From contig JABAKD010000006.1 in assembly GCA_012845835.1 (NCBI GenBank), positions 4,173,124 to 4,237,123 of the forward strand: a stretch of 64,000 nt of DNA, in the 5' to 3' direction. Positions within the stretch are counted from its first letter, which is position 1. Each line of letters opens with the position of its first letter. This stretch comes from Undaria pinnatifida. Its lineage: Eukaryota; Sar; Phaeophyceae; Laminariales; Alariaceae. The notes below the pieces were generated by a model that worked only from the letters and a program-made list of their open reading frames with translations, was not told the origin of the DNA and searched no databases. Positions 46,501 to 58,500 of this stretch are shown piece by piece. The position numbers and the translations under genes are program-made.

Positions 46501-49500
46501 GGGGCTCTAAAGGGGTTAAAGGCATTCGAAGGAACTGTTCGGGTGATATGTTGAGCTCCCCTCGGAGCATGCGTGCTTCGATGATGGAAGGTGTACCACT
46601 TTTTTTTTCTGAGGTTTCCTAAAATTGGGAGCTTATAAGACCTCTCTCTCAAAAAACTATTTCAAAATGGAGAAAAAGTACACTGCTATACGACACCGGA
46701 TGAAAAATCCCATGGCCGACGAGGCATAGAACGAGAAATTATGCGGAAAAAAATATCCCATTATTTCCCAACGATTTTGGGATGATAGGGAGACCCGTCG
46801 TTCAGAAACCACTTTCGCCAAAAAAAGGTATACCTCAATCGTAGCACGCGTCCTCCTGCCAGGCACATACCTCATGCTAGGAGCTCAGAAACTTCTGCTG
46901 TACGCCGCTACCGTGCGGGATGACCCGGCGGCGATATATCCCATAGTACCTTCGGTGACACAAGCGACATTGACGCATAACGCATGCTATATGTATGGTG
47001 GTTCACCCAATCAGTTGTTCTGACGCTGCCCCACAAGTGATGGCCTCTTATGTTATGGTATTTGCCTGTGAGCCTAACAAGGCGTAATATATGGGATACG
47101 GCTGGATATAAAAGAGTTTCACGTGCCTTTGGAGGCATGTGCGTATAAGAAAACGGGGATGAATGCTTTTGCCTCGCGGAATTGAACGCTGTTCAGTTCG
47201 TCCGTGGCGATTGTGGAACAAATACAAGAGCTTATCTAGTACAAGTGAGTGACCAACGTGGAACCTGTCTAGTAGAGAAACCCGCAAAGGGTGGCCTGTG
47301 TCTTGAAACAGCCCCTTAATCTTATGTTATAAGGCTTAGTTTGGGTAAGCTATGATGGGTTAACCTTTTGCAAGTGGCCGAACGGACTAATACCCCACTA
47401 ATACCTTAACAAATGGCGTCGTCGACAGACCATGTGTTTTGGGTCCTGGGTTCAAATCCCACATCCATCATGATGAACTTTTTCAGACTTTCCCCATGTC
47501 GAACTTGAAAAATACTCTCCCCGGTGTGCTCAGGAAGTGAAACGGCTTGGATAATTGACAGGTCCGCCCCTATATCCGGCCGACCTGCTATCCCGCCGTT
47601 TCATGGGGGGAGAGTGTTGTAAGGCTTGGTTTGGGTAAGCTATGGGTTAACCTTTTGCAAGTGGTCGAACGGGACTAATACCCCACTAACACCTTAACAC
47701 CTATTTAATGAAATAATTTCAAGGATGTCAGCCGTGAGTTCGACGAATTTCGGGTCGATACTCATCTTTGCAAGCTGCGTTGTTGGTACTTGTAATATAC
47801 TGTGTGGGTGAGCTTCTTATACATGGCGTCGTCGGCAGGGAAGTACGAAGCTAGATATACGGTAGGGGGAGGTTCACTTTTTGGAGGCGTTTTTTTTTAG
47901 CAGTGAGTGGCTCTCTCGCGGGGTCACTCGCGCGAGAGCGATCACTCTGTTCTTTCGCGGTCTATTAAAACAACGGTTTCATTTTTTTACGATACGAGAA
48001 TCCGCAAACGATACGGTTATAGGTACAACACGCTGCGCCAACACCAAAAAAATTGCCTACATATTCTTTTGTCAAGGGGTTAGGCACAGAGCCGCTTATG
48101 CGAGCGGCTCAAGCCCGCGGGAGCGAAAATGAGGGCATGTATCATAGCACCACCATAACATCCCCCCTACCTGCCGTAGCCTTGTTCTTGGACGCGTGCC
48201 ACGATAGAAGTATTAAGGTATACCTTTTTTTGGCAAAAATGGTTTCTGAATGACGGGGTTCCTTAACCCAAAATCGTCGAAAATACGCCCCATTGATTTT
48301 TGCATGATTCTCACTGAGTATATATATACCTAGGCCAACGGGAATTTTCATCCTGTTAGTGTAGCAGTTTTTGTTTTTCCCCCATCTAAAATCAGGTTTT
48401 TGGGGGTTAAGAAAAGGCGTGTATTAACCTCTTAAAGTGAGCAACCTCAGAAAAACAGGAGTGCGCCTCCATCGTACCACGCGTCTATTATTAATAACGC
48501 CTTTACAAATTCTGGAAACCCTTTTTTGGGACTATTTTACTCGAAGTTAGGATAGGGAGGGATTTTGGAGTTCTAAAGGGGGTTGAGGTATATATGCCAT
48601 TTTTTTTGGCAATATTTTCCCCTGAACGACGGGGCCCTTTTAACAAAAAATCGTGGGAGTATCATTCCTGTTCGGACTGATTCTACGATTGCCCCCCCCC
48701 AAAAACAAACAAACAGTGGTTTTCTTTAACGAGCGCTTCATGGCGCTGCTCGACACGACGAGGAAGGGATGCTATGAAGAACATAGCCTCATGCATTTAG
48801 TTGTTTGCAAGCGAAGGACTATCGAAAGATGACGGCGGGGTGGCAAGGGGCACCATATTTAAGGACATCCGGCCGGGAGTTGGTATCATAACCGGCGATT
48901 TCGTTAAAGAAAGCTTTGGGGGGGGGGGGGGGGGGTACCGCAAAAACGACTCTTCGGCAATGTGGTTTTTGGTATACCTAGGCCATTTATATATGGGCTT
49001 ATTCATTGGCTTGCACTCTCAATTTACAAAAAGTCAGTTTTTTGGTCGAGGCAGATATAAGGTGAGGGAATCTCTCAGACAAAAAAAAGAGGTGCACCTC
49101 TATGTATGCACCATGTGTCTTGGTAAGAAGAACGGTCCCTGTCCGGACGGAAAACGCCAGGGTGAGCGGACGAGGGTGTGTAATAGAGTCAGTATATCTG
49201 GCAATAGATTCGGTAAGATAGTCCGCAGAGTCATGGTCTATTGGCCACAAGAAGATTCTCATGAACGGAATATTCTAAGTGGAGCGGATGACCCGTAGAA
49301 TCTAGCTAGCTTATACCACAAGAGCGTTCTCGAAAATGGAACGTTCCTCCTCTGGACAAGATAGATAGAAGTAAGCGCGTTGAGCGCTCATGGGAATATA
49401 GAACACCTAAGAGAACGTTCCTAGTACGTTTCATAGGTAAAGGTCTAGAAGAGAGCACAGCAGCAATGCTGGGGTGAAGCGAACTCTGTGAGCTTCACCC

Positions 49501-52500
49501 CACCCCCGTGCTCCTTCTCCTTCTCCTCCTCCTCCTTCTCCTCTTCCTGTCTCCTCGAGCTTGTCATAGCTCAATGCCAATAATGAGAAATCTATAAAGA
49601 AGAACCGGCGCTGTCTCCACGCGAAGCTGATACCCCTGCGTCCTTTCCCTCCCACCTTCCGGCACTACGACACCTTCACAGGTGTCCTCGCCTGGTCAGC
49701 TCTCGGCAAGCGAAGCACCATAGACAACTTGCTGCGATATATAGAGGAGCACACCGCGTTTTTGTTATGAGGATCTCGTTCGCTTCTTGAGGAGCTAGCT
49801 CTATACCCTCACCCCCGCCCGAAAGTGTCGTTTTTTAGCAAAGCTGATAAAGCGCAACCCGATGCCAAACAGACCCGTCCATGGCTTGGTATACAAAAAA
49901 CTCAGAATACAGCAGTGGTGAAAATCTGTAACGAAATTCCGGTAATTTTGGGTTAACTAGGCTCGTCATCATTCAGAAACAAGAAAAAAACTGAAAATGG
50001 TTCCTGAGTTCTGGCCAAAGATTTCCTGAAAGGGCAACGCGAAGCCTTTCACCGTAATAAGTCTTTCTTCGCTTTCTACTATAAATCTGTAGAGGAAGTG
50101 GTAGTTCACTTTCTTGCCGGGTTCATTCAGGGCTGGTTTTCCTCTTTTATAATTTTTTTCTTGTTTGTTTTCCTTGTTTTTGTTCCATGTGAAAAAGATG
50201 AGAAAATGAATAACATTTACGAAAACCAATGAGTGAAGAGAAAAGAAAATACAAAAACAAAAACGCGTTTCGACAAGAAAATGGGCATCCAACAAACACC
50301 AACTCACTTGATAAACATGGGCATGGCGAACAAGATCGCGATCTTCATGACCCTCCAGTTCCTATTCACCCGGTTCAAGCGGCCTTCCACGAACAGCGAT
50401 CGATGCACCATCAGCTCCGACATAGATGAGGCCGACGCGGCCACGCTCGAGGCGTAGGTCATGAGCGCGGGGGCGTGGTTCTCGGGGGTCGGGAAGTACA
50501 CGACGACGACCCCCATGAGGTGCTTGGTTCGCCCCACCCCCCAAAGTTGGATGCCGTCGTTGGAATAGAGCGGGACGGTCATGGCCGTGTGGAAGAGCCG
50601 CCCCGCCTGGAACAGCCTGCTTTGCAACCAAACAGGGGTGGTTGTGTCACGTAATCACATTTCAGAGTAAATGCAACTTACGTATGGCGGGTAACTAGGA
50701 TTCTTCTGTTCTTTTTTTTAAAGGTGCGTACGCGTAATTGCGGCAAAAAAAACTGGGCGATGAGCGCGGAGGCGTTTATCTTCTGGGGTAGCGCAATACA
50801 CGCCTATGACCCCCGTGAGGTGCTTTTTTATCTCTACCTCCCACAGGTGGATGCCGTCGTTGGAACAGAGCGGGGCGGTCATGGCCATGTGGAAGAGAGC
50901 CGCGCCGCGTGGAACAGCCTGTTTCGCAACCAAGCAGGGACGGTCGCTATTACGGGATATGTTTCATACATTTATGCAACTACGTACGGGTAACCAGGGT
51001 TTTTCGGCCTTTTTTTTGGTTACGTACTAGTAATTACCGCAAAAAAACTGGGCGATGAGCGCGGAGGCGGGATTCTCGGGGGCCGGCAAGTACACGACGA
51101 CGGCCCCCATGAGGTTCTTGGTTGTCCTCACACCCAGCAGGGGGGTGGCGCTGTCGGAATAGAGCGGGGCGGTCATGGCCGTGGTGGAAAAGAGTGCCCA
51201 CGTGGAACACCCTGTTTTGCGTGATAGTCGGGCGATTCGGAACAGTCTCTCGGTTGGGTGGGTTTGATGGTCGGTCGTCGGAAACGTGCTACGACTGAGG
51301 GTACACTACAATTTTTTGGCAAAAGAAAACGAACCTCTGAAAAATGGCGGGGCTCGTACATCTGCAAGTCGCACCGAAATCCATAGACAGACTCGTTTTT
51401 GGGATATGATGGTTTTGTATGCCTAAAACCTAGGCCATGCTTGTTTTGGGCATCGGGCTTTACGCGTATTTTTTTTTTTTGTCATTCTTCTCAAAAATGG
51501 AGTTTGTTGGGGGCGAGGTATAGGGTAGTGTCCTGCCGACGACGCAATGTATAATAAGAGTAGCATTGAGAAAAAACTCACCCACGTAGTATATTACAAG
51601 TACCAACGACGCAGTTTGCAAAGATGAGAATCGACCCAAAATTCGTCGAACTCACGGCTGACGTCCTTAAAATAATTTTACAAAAAAAGCGTAGGGGAAT
51701 AAGAGGAGAGGAACTGTTACAGACACAGGCCACCCTTTGCAGGTCTCTCTGCCATGCAGGTTCCACGTTGGGTCACTCACTCGTTCTAGAAAAGCTTTTG
51801 CATTTGTTCACACGCCCACGGATTAGAACTGATCGCGTGCGAATCCGCGAAACGAAAGGATCATCCCATTCTCTTCTTTTCGCACATGCATTCAAAATCA
51901 TGTTAAAACCCTTAGTATCATTTCCAGATCTAGATATTGTTAGGCTTCCAGAGGTCCATAAATATCAATGCCATTATTGGCGCAATTGATATGCCAGGTA
52001 TCAGATTAAAAGAACAACACGAGAAGGCTTGAGGTCGCAACAAGGAGCATTTTTTGTTTTTTTTCTGGACCGCGCAGCGTAGCTTTTATCATGCCATTGT
52101 TGCGCAATTGATGTATCAAATTAAAAGAAAAAACACAACACGAGAAAAAGCTTAAGGTCGCAAAAATGATTTTTTTTGGGGGGGGGACGGGGGCGGCGCG
52201 CAGCGTAGCTTTTATCCTGCCATTATTATTGCGCAATTGATACATTAATATAATCAAACTACAAATAAAAAACACGAGGAAAAGCTTAAGGTCGCAAAAA
52301 AGATCATGCTTTTTTTGGGGGGGGAGAGGGCGCGGGGCGTAGCTTTCATCATGCAATCATTGCGCAATTGATGTGTATCAAGACGCACGATACGATATGG
52401 GTATACCTTTTTTTGGCAAAAATGGTTTCTGAATGACGGGGATCCTTAACCCAAAATCGTCGGAAAAAAAAAAAATAATGGGCCATTTTCGTTTTTGCCC

Positions 52501-55500
52501 GATTCTCGGCAGTGTTCCATGGTCATGGGAAGTTTTCATCCGGACCGGTACGTAGCAGTTTTATTCCACCGCAAGAGTCAGTTTTTGGGAGGGACATGTC
52601 TTAAGCTTCCGAAAATCGAGAAAATATTAGAAAAAAAAAAAGTGGAGCACCTCTATCGTAGCACGCGTCTCAAAAACAAAGCAAAACAAAACGTAAGGCC
52701 GCCAAGGAACAGGGGGGCTATTCGCGCGAGTGACCCCGAGCCCCGCCAAAAAAAAATGCCCGAAAGTTTTGCCCCGCTACCAACGGTCGTAACCTGGGTA
52801 TTCTTTCATGAAATCCTAGACGCCGCGTGCTGAGGTAGAGGGGTATATAATACCACATTTTGCCCCCCCCCCCCCCAAAAAAAAAAATCTCCTGAACCCG
52901 AAATCGTGGGAATGTCATTCTTGTCTTCGGAAGAACTGATTGTGTCCTCTACTACCCGGCGTCGCGTGCTACGATAGAGAGAGGAGGTGCCATGCACCAC
53001 TTGTGTTCTTTTTCTTTTCTTCACAGGAGAGGTTCCTCCCCTCAAATTTGGGAGCTTAAGATACTCTCTACCAAAAACTGTTTTTTTTTTGTTTGTTTCT
53101 TTTTGGTGGGGGAGAAGAAAAAAAAAAAAAAAAGTGCTTCGTATACTCGTACCGGATGAGAAGTCTCACAGTGGTTACCCTAGAGATACAAAAAACGACA
53201 ATCATGGGAAAAAATGGCTGATTTTTCCGACGATTTTGAGTCAAGGAGCCCCATCATTCATGAAAAAAATTCGCGAGAAAAAAAGTATACCTCTATCGTA
53301 GCGCCTGTCCCCACCAGATAGAACATGACATAGCTCGTGTTTTTGCATGGATTTCACCGGGTCGGATCACTTCTCGCGGGACGGATCGGGTCAGCGGACA
53401 GGTTGACCCGGCCCGACGTGATCATAGTTGAAAATGGTCCCGACCCGACCCAACCCAACCCGACCCGTGATACATCAAAAACCTCCTGATCCGACCTGAC
53501 TCGACTCGACTTAACTCGGCCCGCAATATTTTTAGAAATCTTCCGACCCGACCCCGCGGGTCGGTTCGTGGCCCGTGAAAGGCCATGGCATTTTCCGGTA
53601 GGTCGGGGGGGGAGGGGGAGGGGGAGTTCGACCAAAAGAATCGTTGGAATGTAGGCAGGCAATGCACTGCGGTCTGCGACCAAAACGCTACGGTATGGGG
53701 GTGACTTTTTGGGATCATTTTCTTTGTGCAGTGGCTCTGGGTCACTCGCGCGCGAGAGCGCGAGTGACCCCCCCCCCCCCCCCCCCTTCCCTGTTCCTTT
53801 TCCGGCCTTAAGCTTGCGTGCTGTTTCATTTAGCGACATGAATCCACGATGGAACGGTAAGCCAAGTAGCGCAAAAAGAAAAAAAAAACGCCTAGAATGT
53901 GTTTTTCGTCGTCGGCGAGGTAGGAGGACATGTTAATATATGTTAACGATCAAGGCTACGGTAGGGGGGGTACCCCCAATTTTCACTACCGGGTGAAAGC
54001 CAAAAAAGGGTATACCTCTAGATCAAGGCTACGGTAGGGGGGGTACCCCCAATTTTCACCACCGGGTGAAAGCCAAAAAGGGGTATACCTCTAGATCAAG
54101 GCCACGGTAGAGGGGGGTACCCCGAATTTTCACTACCGGGTGAAAGCCAAAAAAGGGTATACCTCTAGATCAAGGCTACGGTAGGGGGGGTACCCCCAAT
54201 TTTCACTACCGGGTCAAAGCCAAAAGGGTATACCTCTGATCAAGGCGACGGTAAGGGGGGTACCCCCAATTTTCACTCCCGGGTCAAAGCCAAAAAAGGG
54301 TATACCTCTAGATCAAGGCGACGGTAGGGGGGTACCCCCATTTTTCACTCCCGGGTCTAAGCCAAAAAAGGGTATGCGTCAGAGGTATAACCTTTTTTGG
54401 CTTAGACCCGGTAGTGAAAATTGGGGGTACCCCCCCTACCGTAGCCTTGATCAGAAGTATACCCTTTTTTGGATTTGACCCGGGAGTGAAATTTGGGAGT
54501 ACCCCCCCACTGTAGCCTTGATCTAGAGGTATACCCTTTTTTGGATTTGACACGGGAGTGAAAATTGGGGGTACCCCGCTACCGTCGCCTTGATCTAGAG
54601 GTATTCCCTTTTTTGGCTTTGACCCGGGAGTGAAAGTTGGGGGTACCCCCCCTACCGTAGCCTTGATCATCAACCAACTTTATTTTTTTATTTTTTTCAT
54701 TTTTTATCCTCCAGCGGATGGGGTGAAATAAAGCTTAAGCTCACCACACTTCCACGTATTTTCATACAGGTCGTGTATCGATTCAACTCAATTGCCTTCG
54801 CAATCCAGTTGGTTTGCTGGCGTGTCCTTCGGTTCCCACCATAGCGACAGCGCGAGCTGTCCCTATCCGTGGTCCTCATACTATCGCACTGTAAAAGTGG
54901 AAGCAACGAGGGTTTTACAGTCCGCGTGCAGGGTGGAAATGTCCTCAGAACTGCGGCCAAACCGACCCCACGCAAACACCAAATTCGAATGAAGCTCTCT
55001 CAAGGAGCTCTCGACGACTTAACGTGACACCCGCAAGAAGAGCGCCCTCTCCCTACATTGCTAGACAATCCAACCCCTGGCTCATCGCGGTCGTGTTAGT
55101 GTGCGTCGCGCAATGTGCATTTGAGCTCGACGACAACCCGCCAGCCAGCCAGGCAGCCAGCCAGGCAGCCAGCCAGGCAGCCAGCCAGGCAGCCAGCCAG
55201 CCAGGCAGCCAGGCAGCCAGCCAGGCAGCCAGCCAGGCAGCCAGGCAGCCAGCCAGCCAGGCAGCCAGCCAGGCAGCCAGCCAGCCTGCCAGCCAGCCTG
55301 CCAGCCAGCCTGCCAGCCAGCCTGCCTGCCAGCCAGCCAGATTTGATTGATGAACGTGACCCCAAAACATATTACTCTCGGTGTTTTGACCACTACTTCC
55401 TTGCGTGTGTGCCTACTCCTCCTGTGTATGCGTCCCAATCCTTAGGAAGATGATTGTTTGAATTCTCGGAAGTTGCTTCCCCTCGTCTTCAAAACCTCCA

Positions 55501-58500
55501 TTATGACATAAATATGCCAGCGGGGAGCGCATGCACACGGTGCGCGCAAGCGGAGTTCAGACTGGGAAAGGATTAGGCGAAACTGCATCTCCACAGCCAG
55601 GAATGTTTTGATCCGAAAGTGGTGTACCTCTATCGTTGCACATGTCATGTCATCATGGGGTTTCAATAAGAAGGTTGGCCTACCTTCTCCCTCCTGCGTT
55701 GAAAGACGGGTCCCCGGTAAGCGTCGAGATATTCACCACCCTCGCCTTCGCTGCCGCCCACGCGATGCCGGGTAGCCCGACCCCCCTTCCGTACGCCTCG
55801 CCGTGGTCGTCCCCCACAAATTGGCTCGTCTCCCAGTCCAGCGCCTCGTCCACCTTAATCAGCGTTGGGGTGATCAACATGGTGGATGGCAATTGCGTTG
55901 AATTGTTCTAAATACGTCAGCTCTGAGTTCGATAAACTTAGGGCCGATGCTCATCTTTGGAAGCTGCGTGACAAATCGGCCGCTCGTTTTTTACAAATAC
56001 TGAAGTAGTATACGTATTATCCTTTGAACATATATTAAACACTGGGTTGCATGCTGCATCGAACATCAAACCTTCTAGAATAGTAAACATTACAAGCCAG
56101 ATGATATAAAGGGATGTCTTATTGCTTCAATCGTCAGGTTTGTCCCTTTTGAGGATTTATAGTTTCCGCGCACATATTGAAATCTCCCGCCCCCCGCCCC
56201 CCCCCACTCCCCTCCCCCTCCCCTGACCCCTCTTGTTCATGAAAAACCCCAACCCTTCCCCCCCCCCCCCCAGTCCCCCCGTCCCCCGATCCCCCCCCCT
56301 TCCGCCTAGTTCGTCCAAACGCCCCACTCACAATCGAAATCGGCCAGAGTAATAAACACCTATAGGCAGTTGATATCACGTCATTATCTTTCTGACCATC
56401 CATGACGTAGTTTTCAATTCTTTTCCCCCCCACCCCCCCGCCCCCCTTCAACGCCCCCTCTTTTCCAACCACCCGCACGATCGCCTAGACCTAGCACCAC
56501 GCGTATAACAAGCCCCTACACATCTTTGATCTCACAGCCGAAGTGTATTTGAATATTATTTGAGACCTAAACCTGCTAAAAATTCCCCCCCCCCCCCTCT
56601 CGCTCTCCCTTACTCAAACGCCCCACCAAATATCGAAATCCGCCAGATTAATAAACACTTCACGCACAGGATATCACCTCATTATCTTTCGAGAGCCATC
56701 CATGCCGCTGCTTACCCCCCCCCCCCCGCCCCGAACGCCCCCTTCTTCCCCATCACCCGCACCATCGCCTAGACCTAGCACCACACGTAAAACGAACCCC
56801 TCACCTAAAACCCTTCCTCCCCCCCCCCCCCCCCCCCCCGCCCCCTCCCGCCCCCACCCCCCACTTCCCCCCCCCCCCCCCCCCAACCCATCCCAACCCC
56901 ACCCCCTCGAACACTCCACCCTCTCTCTACTCACTGATTGTACGACTTACCCCAGGATATACATGATAAACTGATGCATTATTTCCAAAACCGTCACATT
57001 TATCCCCTCAAAATAATGTATAGTTTCCACGCACATATTGAGCTGCCCCACACGCCCCCCCCCCGGCCCCAACCCCCCCCCCCCCCCCCCCCCAATAATA
57101 AACTGGTGCCAAAACCGTCAGATTTATCCCCTTGAAAGGATTTATAGCTTACAAGCACAAATTGCCCCCCCCTTCCCCCCCCCCCCTCCAAACCCGCTCG
57201 CTTTTGATCAAAACCAGGCCCCCACGTCCTTCAAAACTCCGCCCCCCCCCCACACCAGTTATTCGACTTACAAGATTCACTTGATAAAAGGATACATTTC
57301 CCTCCACAGCTGTCAGATTTTGTCCCCCTCAGAAACGGGTTTTATAGTTTCCGCGCACAGACTGACTAAAATCACCCTGTTGACCCTGATAGCTACACTG
57401 TAGTTGTAAGGGGAGTCGCCGACCTATATCCTTAATGAGGACACACAACTCGTAATGCGCGCGATCGGAGTATCACACACAGCTTGCAAAGATGAGTTTC
57501 GGCGAAATCTTCGATCTCACAGCTGGAGTGTATTTTCATTTTTTATAATATATATATATATATTGAAAATAAAAGTACACACCAGCTGTGAGATCGAGGA
57601 TTTTGCCGAAATTAATCTTTGCAAGCTGTGTGTGATACTCCGATCGCGCGTGTCACGGGTTGTGTGTTCTCATTAAGGACATAGGTCGGCGGCTCCCCTT
57701 GGAACTACAGTGTAGCTATCGGGGTCAACAGGGCGATATTAGTCGGTCTGTGCGCGGAAACTATGAAACCCGTTTTGAACATATATACCGGTAGACTATA
57801 TAAATGTCTCATATGTATGTTGCTATCATAACTTTTTTCAAGCATAAAATCAACTTCGCCTTGATTTTTTGTTATTATTTTAGTTGTATTTGGTATGGCT
57901 TTTCTAACCCTAACCCTAGCCCTAAACCTAACCCTTTTTTAATAGTATGGTATAGTAAACGCCATACAGACGAAGCGGTACGCAAAAAAAAAAATCATCA
58001 ATCAATCATCAAAAAAATCTCAAAATTTCATCGAAACAAACGGCCTCCCTGCACCAAGGAAATTTTCCCCAACGCTAGCTAACCTCGATCGGGACGAATC
58101 CGCAGAAGCGAACGAGGGTCTGCCCTGTCGAGTCATCCGGCACGAAGCACTCCCCACAGGCGATAAGATCGGTGCACATGACCTCCATCAGGTAGCGGAG
58201 GGCCGGGGCGATGGGGGCCTTTCGACGCGAAAAGCCTGCCGCAATGCTGCTGCCACCGGCAGCGCTAACATCGGTGCCGCCGACGAAAGGGGAAATTCGC
58301 GGCCTAGCCGCTGTGGCACGCCTGACGGACCCGTTCCCCCTTTTTGTCGCCCCATCTAGAGCCGACGTTCCCCTGCCGGTTCGCTCCCCTCCCCCCCTTT
58401 CTACATCCATTAGGTCCCTCTTGACCTCTCCAACTGAGCTTCTGCTGCGCTCACGGTTTGCAGGCAGCAACGCCGTTGCCGGCACTGCTTCCGTCGACCT

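Noticed and set aside
54308-54673. 121-residue minus-strand frame with regular 'KPKKGIPL' repeats
   Set aside because: The period equals the 73-bp DNA repeat, which is in frame only by chance over part of the array.
55024-55453. Ala/Gln/Ser/Arg and Trp/Leu/Ala/Gly frames over 100 residues
   Set aside because: Translations of the CAGC/CAGG microsatellite.
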